The notes beneath the pieces are model-generated. The model had not been told where the DNA came from. It worked only from the letters and a program-made list of their open reading frames with translations, and did not search any database. The position numbers were made by a program, and so were the translations under genes. A DNA stretch of 64,000 nt, taken from positions 372,001-436,000 of the forward strand of contig QFQI01000002.1 of assembly GCA_003243195.1 (NCBI GenBank). The letters are read 5' to 3'. This DNA comes from Sphingomonas taxi. Lineage in GTDB: Bacteria; Pseudomonadota; Alphaproteobacteria; Sphingomonadales; Sphingomonadaceae. Positions within the stretch are counted from its first letter, which is position 1; every line of letters starts with the position of its first letter. Below are positions 53,304 to 62,533 of the stretch, one piece after another.

Positions 53304-54928
53304 CAGTTCGGCCCCTGGCCGGCGGGTGCCGCCGCGGTCGAGGGCGCGACCGGCGGCGTCGCGGATCGCGCCACCGCCACCGCGCGATCGTACCAGTCGG
53401 CGAGATCGCGCTTCATCGCCACCAGCGCCTCGGGATTGAGATAGGTCATGTGCCCCGCCGGATAATAGGTGAAGCGCAGGTTCCGCTGCTGCGCCGGCTC
53501 CAGCATCATATGGCCCAGATCGTTCTCGGTGCCGAAGAACGGCGTGGCCATGTCGTACCAGCCGTTCATCGACAGCACCTGCAGATACGGATTGCCGCGC
53601 ATCGCCGCGGCGAGATCGACCGCGGTGTTGGGATTGTTCTGCTCGCCCGCGCCCCGCAGCGGCGAGGCGTGCTTCCAGTTCCACGTCCACCCCTTCGCAT
53701 CGCGCGCCGACAGCCGGTACGGCATGTCGGTCTTGTAGCCGAGCGTATGGGTCGCATAATCGTTGAAGGTCGCGATGAACGCGCCGGAGATCGCATCCGA
53801 CGACACGTCGCTCTCGGGCCGCTCGCCCGCCGCGTCGCTGTCGACGCCGATGTAGCGCGAATCGAACCGGCCCACCGTCTGGCGCGTACCGCGCAGCAAT
53901 TCCTTCTGGAAACGCGGCAGATCGACGCGCAGGTTGCTGCGGATCAGGAAATCGGTGCTCAGCCCGGTCAGCTCGCTCATCCGCCGCGCGACCGCGTCGC
54001 GTTCCTCCGCCGGGATATTCTGCCCCTTGGCCAGCGCCGACATATACGGCCCGACCGCGAACTCGCGCGCCTGCTGCACCACCGTCGCCACGTCCGCCGG
54101 ACGGTTCGGCAGGCGGTTGTGATACCAAGCGGTGGCGGCATAGCTGGGCAGATAGTTGAGGTACACCTGGTCCAGCCCCGGCTGGCGATAGCCGTAGTTC
54201 ATGATCGAGCTGAGCAGCACCACGCCGTTCAGCGCCATGCCGCGATCCTGCAACTGGTACGCCAGCGCGCCGGACCGCAGCGTGCCATAGCTTTCGCCGA
54301 ACAGGAACTTCGGCGAGTTCCAGCGCCCGAACTTGGTGGCGTAGCGGATGATCGCCTTGGCAAAGGCGTCGGCATCCTCGTCGGTACCGTAGAAGTCGGA
54401 CGGCTTGGCATCGCCCAGCGGCCGCGAATAGCCCGCGCCGATCGCGTCCAGAAACACCATGTCGGTCTTGTCGAGCAACGTGTACGGGTTCGGCCCGAAT
54501 TCATAGGGCGCGGGGCGGATGAACTCCGGGCTGCCGGTCTGGAGCCGCACCGGCGCGAACGACCCCATGTGCAGCCAGAAGGTCGGGCTGCCCGGCCCGC
54601 CGTTGTAGAAGAAGGTGATCGGGCGCTTCGTGCCGGGTTTGGTGCCCTCCAGCGTATAGGCGGTGTAGAACATCGACGCGGTCGGCTTGCCCTCCAGGTC
54701 GCGGATCGTGAGCGTCCCGGCGGTGGCGGTATAGCCCAGCCGCTTGCCCGACACGGTCACCGCGCCCGTCGACCGCTCCTCGCGCTCCGCGACCGGGGCG
54801 TTGGCATAGGCGCCCTCCACGGCGTCCTTCTGCGCCTCGGCGTTGCTCCTGACCGGCTTGTCCTTTTCCTGCGCCATGGCCGGCACGGCGACGGCGGCGA
54901 GCAGGAGGGCGGCGTAACGCAAACGCAT
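53303..54928 (-). CDS. S10 family serine carboxypeptidase-like protein
   Basis: A 541-residue secreted protein with a signal peptide ending VPAMAQ. It has the alpha/beta-hydrolase features of S10 carboxypeptidases: YNGGPGSPTFWLHMG (oxyanion region), the nucleophile elbow FLFGESYGTLRSGA near residue 220, the Asp in SMNGWYDMATPFFG and the His in YYPAGHMTYLN. It likely removes C-terminal residues from peptides in the periplasm. It is the first gene of a two-gene operon with the DUF885 protein, and the pair suggests scavenging of peptides. The start has an AAGGGG site. Confidence 0.92.
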   Translation of the reverse strand: MRLRYAALLLAAVAVPAMAQEKDKPVRSNAEAQKDAVEGAYANAPVAEREERSTGAVTVSGKRLGYTATAGTLTIRDLEGKPTASMFYTAYTLEGTKPGTKRPITFFYNGGPGSPTFWLHMGSFAPVRLQTGSPEFIRPAPYEFGPNPYTLLDKTDMVFLDAIGAGYSRPLGDAKPSDFYGTDEDADAFAKAIIRYATKFGRWNSPKFLFGESYGTLRSGALAYQLQDRGMALNGVVLLSSIMNYGYRQPGLDQVYLNYLPSYAATAWYHNRLPNRPADVATVVQQAREFAVGPYMSALAKGQNIPAEERDAVARRMSELTGLSTDFLIRSNLRVDLPRFQKELLRGTRQTVGRFDSRYIGVDSDAAGERPESDVSSDAISGAFIATFNDYATHTLGYKTDMPYRLSARDAKGWTWNWKHASPLRGAGEQNNPNTAVDLAAAMRGNPYLQVLSMNGWYDMATPFFGTENDLGHMMLEPAQQRNLRFTYYPAGHMTYLNPEALVAMKRDLADWYDRAVAVARSATPPVAPSTAAAPAGQGPN

Positions 54929-55016
54929 GCGGGGTTCCCCTTTATATGTCGGGGCACGGTGTAATCGTCACCGGCGAAACCATGCAAGCGGTGCTCGTCA
55001 CCCGAACGCGCTGATC

Positions 55017-56027
55017 TCAATCATCCTCGTCCTCGAAACCCGACAGCGCCAGCGCGCGGGCCTTGATCTGGCGGGTCATGCACCAATGGACCAGCGCCTC
55101 CTCGCGACCATGCGTGACCCACACCTCCTTCGGCGAAATCTCGGTCAGCGTCTGCGTCAGCTCGTCCCAGTCGGCGTGGTCGGACAGGATCAGCGGCAAT
55201 TCGACGTTCTTCTGCCGCGCGCGTTGCCGGACGCGCATCCACCCGCTCGCCATCGCGGTGATCGGATCGGGCAGCCGCCGCGACCAGCGGTCGTTCAGCG
55301 CCGAGGGCGGGCACATCACGACGTGTCCCGCCATCTCCGCCTTGGCCACGCCGGTCGCAGGACGCAGTTCGCCCAGCGGCACGCCCAGTTCGGCATAGAG
55401 ATCGCACAACCGTTGCAGCGCGCCGTGGATGTAGATCGGTGCGCCGTGCCCGCGCGCGCGCAGCTCCGCGATCACGCGCTGCGCCTTGCCCAGCGCATAG
55501 GCGCCGACGACGATGCAGCGATCGGGGTTGGCGTGAAGCCGCGCGATCAGCTTGTCGATCTCGTCCCCGGTGTCGGGGTGGCGAAACACCGGCAGGCCGA
55601 ACGTCGCCTCGGTGATGAACACGTCGCATGCGACCGGCTCGAACGGCGCGCAGGTCGGGTCGGCGCGACGCTTGTAGTCCCCCGATACCACGATGCGCTC
55701 GCCGCGATGCGCCAGCACGATCTGCGCGGAGCCGAGCACGTGGCCGGCGGGAACGAAGCCGATGTCGACATCGCCCAGCCGCACGGCGCCGCCATAAGGC
55801 ACCGGGTGCGCGGTTTGCTGGCCATAGCGCGCGTCCATGATCGCCAGCGTCTCCGGCGTCGCCCACACCGCGCCGTGCCCGCCGCGCGCGTGATCGGCAT
55901 GGCCATGCGTCACCAGCGCGCGCGGCACGGGGATCGAGGGGTCGACCCACGCGTCGGCGGGGCGCACGTAGATGCCGTGCGGATGCGGTTCCAGCCAGTC
56001 GCCCAGGATCGTGCCGCGTGTCGCCAT
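55017..56027 (-). CDS. Ligase-associated DNA exonuclease (metallo-beta-lactamase fold)
   Basis: A 336-residue nuclease of the metallo-beta-lactamase / beta-CASP group. The first zinc motif THGHADHARGG (HxHxDH) is near residue 41. VPAGHVLGSAQIVL holds the second histidine, VVSGDYKRR the aspartate, and LPLILSDHADWDEL the C-terminal histidine. The final WVTHGREEALVHWC is typical of the ligase-associated exonuclease family, whose genes travel with an Lhr-type helicase, PdeM and an ATP-dependent DNA ligase. Here it is divergent from the helicase gene, with 105 bases between them, and no ligase gene is present. Confidence 0.92.
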   Translation of the reverse strand: MATRGTILGDWLEPHPHGIYVRPADAWVDPSIPVPRALVTHGHADHARGGHGAVWATPETLAIMDARYGQQTAHPVPYGGAVRLGDVDIGFVPAGHVLGSAQIVLAHRGERIVVSGDYKRRADPTCAPFEPVACDVFITEATFGLPVFRHPDTGDEIDKLIARLHANPDRCIVVGAYALGKAQRVIAELRARGHGAPIYIHGALQRLCDLYAELGVPLGELRPATGVAKAEMAGHVVMCPPSALNDRWSRRLPDPITAMASGWMRVRQRARQKNVELPLILSDHADWDELTQTLTEISPKEVWVTHGREEALVHWCMTRQIKARALALSGFEDEDD

Positions 56028-56132
56028 CCGCCATCAACCGCGCGCGCCCGTCGAAGTTCACCACGGATGCGGCGGCGGTTGTAGCCCGCCTGCTGCGCGC
56101 TACATCATCCCCATGCCCGCCCGGACCGCCGA

Positions 56133-58541
56133 TTGACCGCCCTCCCCCCCGTCCTGGCCGACTGGTTCGCGCGCCGGGGATGGCAGCCGCGCCGCCACCA
56201 GCTCGCGATGCTGGACGAGGCGCGGGCCGGGCATCATGCGCTGCTGATCGCCACCACCGGCGCGGGCAAGACGCTGGCCGGCTTCCTGCCGACGCTCGCC
56301 GAACTGATCGGGACGCCGCATGACGGGCTGCACACGCTCTACGTTTCGCCGCTGAAGGCGCTGGCGGTGGATATCCAGCGCAACCTGCTCGGCCCGATCG
56401 CGGAGATGGCGGTCGACATCCGCGTCGAGACCCGCACCGGCGACACGCCGTCCGACCGCAAGGCGCGGCAGCGCGCGCGACCGCCGCAGATCCTGCTGAC
56501 CACGCCGGAATCGCTGTCGCTGCTGCTCAGCTATCCCGACAGCTTCACGATGTTCGCGGGGCTGCGCACGATCGTCGTCGACGAGGTGCACGCCTTCGCC
56601 ACCGGCAAGCGCGGCGACCTGCTCAACCTGTGCATGGCGAGGTTGCAGCGGATCGCGCCGGCGTGCCGACGGGTCGCGCTGTCCGCCACCGTCGCCGATC
56701 CCGACGGCTATCGCGCGTGGCTGGCGCCCGATGGCGATATCGATCGTGTGGCGCTGGTGCACGGCGACGTCGGGGTCGATCCCGACATCGCGATCCTGCT
56801 GCCCGAGGGTCGCGTGCCCTGGGCGGGGCATTCCGGCCGCTATGCCGCCGAACAGGTGATGGCGGAGATCGAGACGCACCGCACCTCGATCGTCTTCTGC
56901 AACACCCGCAGCCTGGCCGAGCTGATCTTCCAGGATCTGTGGAAGGCCAATGCGATGCAATTGCCGATAGGCATCCATCACGGCAGTCTGGAAAAGGAAG
57001 CGCGCCGCAAGGTGGAGAATGCGATGGCGGACGGGCGGCTGCGCGCGCTGGTCGCCACCGCCAGCCTCGATCTGGGCGTCGACTGGGGCGACGTCGACTG
57101 CGTGATCCAGATGGGCGCCCCGAAGGGGTCGTCGCGGCTGCTGCAACGCATCGGCCGATCGAACCACCGGCTCGACCAGGCGAGCGAGGCGATCCTGGTG
57201 CCGGGCAACCGCTTCGAATATCTGGAGGCGCGCGCGGCGCTGGACGCGGTGGAGGCGGGCGAGCTGGATGCCGACGTGTTCCGCATGGGGGCGCTGGACG
57301 TGCTGGCGCAGCATGTGATGGCATGCGCCTGCGCCGCGCCGTTCGACGAGGCGGAGATGCTGGACGAGCTGCGCGGCGCGCTGCCCTATTCGGCGCTCAC
57401 CGGCGAGCTGTTCGCCCGCGTGCTCGGCTTCATCCGCGACGGCGGCTATTCGTTGCGCGCCTATGACCGCTTCAAGCGGCTGACGCAGGACCGCGACGGC
57501 ACATGGCGCGTCAGCCATCCGAAGTTCGTCGCGCAGCACCGCCTCAACGCCGGGATCATCGTCGAGGCGACGATGCTCACCGTGCGGTTCCGCAACGGCC
57601 GCGCGCTCGGCAAGGTCGAGGAAGGGTTCGCCGCCACGCTCAGCCACGGCGACACCTTCTTCTTCGCCGGCCTGTCGCTGGAGGTCGAGAAGATCGACAC
57701 CGAGGATCTGGTCGTGCGCGCCACCAGCCGCCCCGCGCGCATCCCCACCTACGGCGGCAGCCGCATGCCGCTGTCCACCAACCTCGCCGATCGCGTGCGT
57801 CGCTTCCTGGACACGCCGGCCGAGTGGCACCGCTTCCCCGACGACGTGCGCGAATGGCTGGAAATCCAGCAGCGCCGCTCCACGCTGCCGCACCCCGACC
57901 AGTTGCTGGTGGAAACCTTCCCGCGCGAGGGGCGGCATTACATGGTCGCCTATAGTTTCGAGGGATGGAACGCGCACCAGTCGCTCGGCATGCTGGTGAC
58001 GAAACGCATGGAGACGCTCGGGCTGAACCCGCTCGGCTTCGTCGCCAACGATTATGCGATCGCCTGCTACGGGCTGGAGAAGGTCACCGATCCCGCCGCG
58101 CTGTTCTCCGCCGACATATTGGAACAGGAGTTCGTGGAATGGGTCGAGCGCTCGCACCTGCTGAAGCGCGCGTTCCGCGAGGTGGCGGTGATCGGCGGGC
58201 TGGTGGAGCGCCAGCATCCCGGCAAGCGCAAGACTGGGCGGCAGGTGACCTTTTCCACCGACCTGATCTACGATGTGCTGCGCCAGTATGAGCCGGGGCA
58301 CGTGCTGCTCGAGGCGGCATGGGCCGATGCGCGCGCGCGGATGACCGACGTCGGGCGGCTCGCCAGCCTGCTCGATCGAGCCGCCGACACGATGGTGCAT
58401 GTCGACCTGCCGCGCGTCACCCCGCTCGCGGTGCCGGTGCTGACGCTGATCGGGCGTGAAAAGGTGGCGACCGGCAGCGCCGACGACGCGCTGCTGATCG
58501 AGGCCGAGGCGCTCGCGGCGGAGGCGATGCGCGTGGACTGA
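56133..58541 (+). CDS. Ligase-associated DEXH-box helicase (Lhr-Core type)
   Basis: An 802-residue superfamily 2 helicase that unwinds DNA-RNA or DNA-DNA duplexes in a repair set. The Q-motif region is RGWQPRRHQLAM, motif I is TTGAGKTLAG, motif II is VVDEVHAF, motif III is ALSATVADPD, and motif VI is QRIGRSNHRLDQAS. The C-terminal half (about 420-800) is the Lhr-specific winged helix and beta-rich domain. The start codon appears to be TTG at 56133; no in-frame ATG or GTG precedes it, and the next ATG would remove part of the Q-motif region. Confidence 0.93.
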   Translation: MTALPPVLADWFARRGWQPRRHQLAMLDEARAGHHALLIATTGAGKTLAGFLPTLAELIGTPHDGLHTLYVSPLKALAVDIQRNLLGPIAEMAVDIRVETRTGDTPSDRKARQRARPPQILLTTPESLSLLLSYPDSFTMFAGLRTIVVDEVHAFATGKRGDLLNLCMARLQRIAPACRRVALSATVADPDGYRAWLAPDGDIDRVALVHGDVGVDPDIAILLPEGRVPWAGHSGRYAAEQVMAEIETHRTSIVFCNTRSLAELIFQDLWKANAMQLPIGIHHGSLEKEARRKVENAMADGRLRALVATASLDLGVDWGDVDCVIQMGAPKGSSRLLQRIGRSNHRLDQASEAILVPGNRFEYLEARAALDAVEAGELDADVFRMGALDVLAQHVMACACAAPFDEAEMLDELRGALPYSALTGELFARVLGFIRDGGYSLRAYDRFKRLTQDRDGTWRVSHPKFVAQHRLNAGIIVEATMLTVRFRNGRALGKVEEGFAATLSHGDTFFFAGLSLEVEKIDTEDLVVRATSRPARIPTYGGSRMPLSTNLADRVRRFLDTPAEWHRFPDDVREWLEIQQRRSTLPHPDQLLVETFPREGRHYMVAYSFEGWNAHQSLGMLVTKRMETLGLNPLGFVANDYAIACYGLEKVTDPAALFSADILEQEFVEWVERSHLLKRAFREVAVIGGLVERQHPGKRKTGRQVTFSTDLIYDVLRQYEPGHVLLEAAWADARARMTDVGRLASLLDRAADTMVHVDLPRVTPLAVPVLTLIGREKVATGSADDALLIEAEALAAEAMRVD

Positions 58542-58621
58542 CCGCCGGCGCGCGGCGACCCTCCACCGGCCGCACCACGAAGCCGCTGGCGTGCCGCCCG
58601 AAGCGGGCGTAACATGCTGAC

Positions 58622-59539
58622 ATGGAGAGGTTGTACGCGGTCGCGCTGCTGTGCGCGTCGGCGCCGCTGCCGGCGCAATCGCCGCCCGCCACGCTGGCGC
58701 AGGCGACCACGCCCGCCGACGACCTCGCCTTCCTCGATGCCGAGGATCGCATGACCGTGCCGGTGCAGATCGCCGGCGTCGGGCCGTTCGCCTTCATCAT
58801 CGACACCGGCGCGCAGCGCAGCGTGATCTCGCGCCAGCTCGCCGTGCGGCTCGGCCTGCCGGCGGGGCCGCGCGTGCGGCTGGTCGCGGTCACCGGGACC
58901 AGCGCGGTGAACACTGTGATCGTGCCGTCGCTGTCGGTCAGCACGCTGGGCGCGCGACGGATCGAGGCGCCGGCGCTGGAGGCGCAGCACCTCGGCGCGC
59001 CCGGCATCCTGGGCATCGACAGCCTGCAGGATCACGCGCTGACCATCGACTTCGATCGCCAGCGCATGACCGTCATGCCCGCAGTGGGCCGCAAGCCGCC
59101 GCGCCGCGAGAGCGACGAGATCGTCGTGCGCGCGCGCAGCCTGTTCGGGCAACTGGTGGTCACCGACGCGACCGTTGCGGGGCGGCGGGTGCGCGTGGTG
59201 CTGGACACCGGCACCAGCGTCAGCCTCGGCAATCTCGCGCTGCGCCGCCTGCTGTCGCGCGGCAGGCCCGGTGAGGCGGCGGTGTTCACCAGCGTGCTGG
59301 GCGAGCAGATGCGCGCCGATTACGCGTTCCTGCCGGAAATGACGCTGGGCAGCGCGAAGATCCACGCGCTGCCGGTCGCCTTTGCCGATGCGCCGCCGTT
59401 CGCCGCCTTCGGGCTGGAGACGAAGCCCGCACTGCTGCTGGGCATGGATGCGCTGCGGCTGTTCCGGCGCGTGCACATCGACTTCGCGCGCCGCGAGTTG
59501 CGGCTGCTGCTGCCGCGCGACGCGCGCCGGGCGGGATAG
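58622..59539 (+). CDS. Retropepsin-like aspartic protease with two domains
   Basis: A 305-residue secreted protein (signal peptide ending PLPAQ) with two retroviral-protease-like halves. The first active-site loop is FIIDTGAQRSVIS (about residue 60) and the second is VLDTGTSVSLGN (about residue 200). Each DTG is followed by the hydrophobic-hydrophobic-Gly strand expected (PGILGIDSLQDH and ALLLGMDALRLF). The two halves could form one active site within a single chain, as in pepsins. A periplasmic protease role is likely; its substrate is unknown. It follows the helicase gene by 80 bases with its own start, so operon membership is uncertain. Confidence 0.86.
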   Translation: MERLYAVALLCASAPLPAQSPPATLAQATTPADDLAFLDAEDRMTVPVQIAGVGPFAFIIDTGAQRSVISRQLAVRLGLPAGPRVRLVAVTGTSAVNTVIVPSLSVSTLGARRIEAPALEAQHLGAPGILGIDSLQDHALTIDFDRQRMTVMPAVGRKPPRRESDEIVVRARSLFGQLVVTDATVAGRRVRVVLDTGTSVSLGNLALRRLLSRGRPGEAAVFTSVLGEQMRADYAFLPEMTLGSAKIHALPVAFADAPPFAAFGLETKPALLLGMDALRLFRRVHIDFARRELRLLLPRDARRAG

Positions 59540-59676
59540 CGCGGCGGTGCGGCGACACGCAGGACGCGCCGCCCGCCTTCCCGCCCGCGCATTTTCCCGC
59601 GGCGCGCCGGCCTGAACCTGTTGCACCCGCCGCGCCGGGCTGCGACGCTGGCGCGACACGGGTGAAGGGAGACGCA

Positions 59677-61077
59677 ATGCGCAAGACGGCGATCGTGACG
59701 GCGGTAATGGGGATGACGCTGGCGGCCTCCGCCGCCCCCGCGCAGAACCGGCCGGACCAACGGGCGTTCTTCGATCTCTACAAGGAGATGGTCGAAACGA
59801 ACACGGTGGTGAACGTCGGCAGTTGCACGCAGGCCGCCGCGCAGGTCGGTGCACGGCTGAAGGCGGCCGGCTATCCCGATGCCGACATCAGCTATTTCTC
59901 GGTGCCCGATCATCCGAAGGATGGCGGGTTGGTCGCGGTGCTGAAGGGCGGCGACGCGAAGGCCAAGCCGATCCTGCTGCTCGCCCATCTCGACGTGGTG
60001 GAGGCCAAGCGTGAGGACTGGGTGCGTGATCCCTTCAAGCTGGTCGAGGAAGACGGCTATTATTATGCGCGCGGCACCGTCGACGACAAGGCGATGGCGT
60101 CGATCTGGGCGGATGCGATGGTGCGCTTCCGCCAGCAGGGCTACCGTCCGAAACGCACGATCAAGCTGGCGCTGACCTGCGGCGAGGAGACGACCTTCGC
60201 GTTCAACGGCGCGCAGTGGCTGGCGCAGAACAAGCCCGACCTGATCGCCGCCGAATTCGCGCTGAACGAGGGCGGCGGCGGGCGGCTCGACGCGCAGGGC
60301 AAGCGGCAGTTGCTCGCGGTGCAGGTCGGCGAGAAGGCGGCGCAGAATTTCACGTTGCGCACCACCAATCCCGGCGGGCACAGTTCCGCGCCGACCCCCG
60401 ACAATGCGATCTACGAGCTCGCCGACGCGATCAAGGCGGTGCAGGGCCATGAATTCCCGGTGCGCTTCACCGACACCACGCGCGCCTTCTTCACCGCCAC
60501 CGCACACCGGGCGGGCGGCGACCTGGGCGCGGCGATCACCCGCCTGCTCGCCAACCCGCAGGACGCCGCCGCCGACGCGATCGTCAGCCGCGACAAGGTG
60601 CTGCACTCGACGCTGCGCACCACCTGTGTCGCGACGCTGCTGAACGCCGGCCATGCCGAAAACGCGCTGCCGCAGCGCGCCACCGCCAACGTCAACTGCC
60701 GGATCTTCCCCGGCGAGACGGTGGACGGCACGCTGGCGACGCTGAAGGAGCTGGCCGGGCCGAAGGTGACCGTCACCGCCAACCAGCCGGTCCGCCCGAC
60801 CGCGGTGCCGCCGGCGCTGGATCCCAAGGTGATTGACCCGATGCGCCGCGTCGCGGCGAAGCACTTCCCCGGCCTGCCGCTGCTGCCGATGATGTCGACC
60901 GGCGCGACCGATGGCGTGTTCCTGGAAGCGATCGGCATCCCGGTCTATGGCGTGCCCGGCACGTTCATCGACCCGCAGACCAGCGGCGTCCACGGGCTGA
61001 ACGAGCGGATCAGCGTGTCCTCGCTCTATGACGCGCGCGACTATATGTTCGATCTGGTGAAGGCCTATGCCGGGTAA
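59677..61077 (+). CDS. M20 family zinc metallopeptidase (exported)
   Basis: A 466-residue exopeptidase-like protein with a signal peptide ending SAAPAQ. M20 metal ligands are visible: the His and Asp in LLLAHLDVVEAKREDWVRDP, the Asp in ARGTVDDKAMAS, the catalytic Glu pair in CGEETTF, the Asp/Glu-type ligand in NEGGGGRLD and the final His in TSGVHGLNE. A dimerisation (lid) domain lies at about 210-330. It probably cleaves dipeptides or acylated amino acids in the periplasm. The ATG at 59677 with GAAGGGAG upstream is preferred over GTG at 59662. It overlaps nothing and lies 28 bases before pdeM. Confidence 0.92.
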   Translation: MRKTAIVTAVMGMTLAASAAPAQNRPDQRAFFDLYKEMVETNTVVNVGSCTQAAAQVGARLKAAGYPDADISYFSVPDHPKDGGLVAVLKGGDAKAKPILLLAHLDVVEAKREDWVRDPFKLVEEDGYYYARGTVDDKAMASIWADAMVRFRQQGYRPKRTIKLALTCGEETTFAFNGAQWLAQNKPDLIAAEFALNEGGGGRLDAQGKRQLLAVQVGEKAAQNFTLRTTNPGGHSSAPTPDNAIYELADAIKAVQGHEFPVRFTDTTRAFFTATAHRAGGDLGAAITRLLANPQDAAADAIVSRDKVLHSTLRTTCVATLLNAGHAENALPQRATANVNCRIFPGETVDGTLATLKELAGPKVTVTANQPVRPTAVPPALDPKVIDPMRRVAAKHFPGLPLLPMMSTGATDGVFLEAIGIPVYGVPGTFIDPQTSGVHGLNERISVSSLYDARDYMFDLVKAYAG

Positions 61078-61105
61078 GCCATTGATCGCGCGCGGCGGCT
61101 GAGGC

Positions 61106-61795
61106 ATGGCGGGCGGCATGGTTCCCGTTCCGTTCGCCAACCTCGACTTCGCGGGTCACGCATGGCGCGCGTTGCCGCAGGGGGCGCTGTTCTGGCCCGC
61201 GCGGCGTGCGCTGCTGGTCGCCGACCTGCATCTGGAAAAGGCGAGCTGGTATGCGCGCGGCGGCCAGATGCTGCCGCCCTATGATTCGATCGCGACGCTC
61301 ACCGAACTGGCGGCGCTGGTCGATGCCACGGGGGCGGAGGAAATCTGGTGTCTGGGCGACAGCTTCCACGACGTCGCCGGGTGCGACCGGCTGCCGGAAC
61401 AGGCCCGCGCGCTGCTGACCACGCTGACGGAGCGCACGCGCTGGACCTGGATCACCGGCAACCACGATCGTCACTATGTCGACCGCTGCGGCGGGGCGGT
61501 GCTGGACGAGGCGCTGGTCGACGGCATCGTGCTGCGCCACGAAGCGCTGCCGGACGAACGGCGGCCGGAGGTGTCGGGGCATTTCCATCCCAAGCTGCGC
61601 GTGCGCGTGCGCGGCAGGCTGGTCGCGCGGCGCTGCTTCGTGGCGACCGCGACCAAGCTGATCTTTCCCGCCTTCGGTACGCTGACCGGCGGTCTGGACG
61701 TCACCCATCCCGAGATCGCGCGCGCGACCGGCGGCGGCGCGGAGGCGCTGGTGGCGGTGGAGAACCGGCTGCTGCGCTTCCCGCTGGCGGCGTGA
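61106..61795 (+). CDS. pdeM: Ligase-associated metallophosphoesterase PdeM
   Basis: A 229-residue calcineurin-type phosphoesterase. The metal-binding motifs are LLVADLHLEKASW (DxH), WCLGDSFHD (GDxxHD), ITGNHDRHY (GNHD) and SGHFHPKLRVR (GHxHP). The family is the nuclease partner in the ligase-associated DNA repair set with the MBL exonuclease and Lhr-type helicase, both found a few kilobases upstream. Two candidate starts, 61106 and 61118, both give a complete domain; the second has a better ribosome-binding site. It probably shares a transcript with the M20 gene. Confidence 0.9.
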   Translation: MAGGMVPVPFANLDFAGHAWRALPQGALFWPARRALLVADLHLEKASWYARGGQMLPPYDSIATLTELAALVDATGAEEIWCLGDSFHDVAGCDRLPEQARALLTTLTERTRWTWITGNHDRHYVDRCGGAVLDEALVDGIVLRHEALPDERRPEVSGHFHPKLRVRVRGRLVARRCFVATATKLIFPAFGTLTGGLDVTHPEIARATGGGAEALVAVENRLLRFPLAA

Positions 61796-61831
61796 GGTGC
61801 GGTCAGCGGGCGGGATAACCGGCCGTCATCG

Positions 61832-62533
61832 CTATCCTGTTGCGGCGGTGATGAAGTCGACCGCGGCGGCGGCGTGCAATGTGGTGGTGTCGAACAGCGC
61901 GACGGGCGAATCGGCCGGTTCGACCAGCAGCATGATCTCGGTACAGCCCAGAATGATCGCCTCCGCGCCCTCGTCGACCAGCCGCCGAATGACGCGACGG
62001 CAGCGATCCCGTGATTCGGGCACGATCACCCCGCGCACCAGTTCGTCGTAGATGATGCAGTGGACATCGGCGCGATCGGCCTCGGCCGGCACCAGCACGT
62101 CGAGCGCGAACCGGGTGGCAAGCCCTTCGCGGTAGAACGGCTGCTCCATCGTGAAGGCCGTTCCCAGCAAACCGACGCGACGAAGCCCGGCGGCGACGAT
62201 CGCCGCGCCGGTCGGATCGGCGATGTGCAGCAACGGCCGCGGCTGCGCCCGCTCGATCGCATCGGCCACCTTGTGGACGGTGTTGGTGCACAGCACGATC
62301 GCCTCGGCTCCGGCATCCGCGAGCGTCGTGGCGGCCACGGCCATCCGCTGGCCAAGCGCCTCCCAGTCGCCGTGGTGCTGCAACGCCGCGATCTCCGCAA
62401 AATCGACCGACAGCAGCAGCAGCGGCGCCGAATGCAGGCCGCCACACCGCTCACGCACGCCCTGGTTGATGAGGCGATAATAATGCGCCGAACTCTCCCA
62501 GCTCATCCCGCCGATGAGCCCGACTGTTCGCAT
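61832..62533 (-). CDS. Aspartate/glutamate racemase family protein
   Basis: A 233-residue member of the Asp/Glu racemase superfamily. The start MRTVGLIGGMSWESSAHYYR matches the YgeA/aspartate-racemase type. The two catalytic cysteines are in IVLCTNTVHKV (about residue 82) and ILGCTEIMLLV (about residue 195). It is PLP-independent. The substrate (aspartate, glutamate or another amino acid) cannot be fixed from sequence. The start codon overlaps the ubiH stop by one base, so the two are co-translated, although no pathway link is obvious. Confidence 0.9.
   Translation of the reverse strand: MRTVGLIGGMSWESSAHYYRLINQGVRERCGGLHSAPLLLLSVDFAEIAALQHHGDWEALGQRMAVAATTLADAGAEAIVLCTNTVHKVADAIERAQPRPLLHIADPTGAAIVAAGLRRVGLLGTAFTMEQPFYREGLATRFALDVLVPAEADRADVHCIIYDELVRGVIVPESRDRCRRVIRRLVDEGAEAIILGCTEIMLLVEPADSPVALFDTTTLHAAAAVDFITAATG

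Noticed and set aside
56113..56132. ATG at 56113 as the start of the Lhr-type helicase
   Set aside because: It is out of frame with the helicase; the in-frame start is the TTG at 56133.
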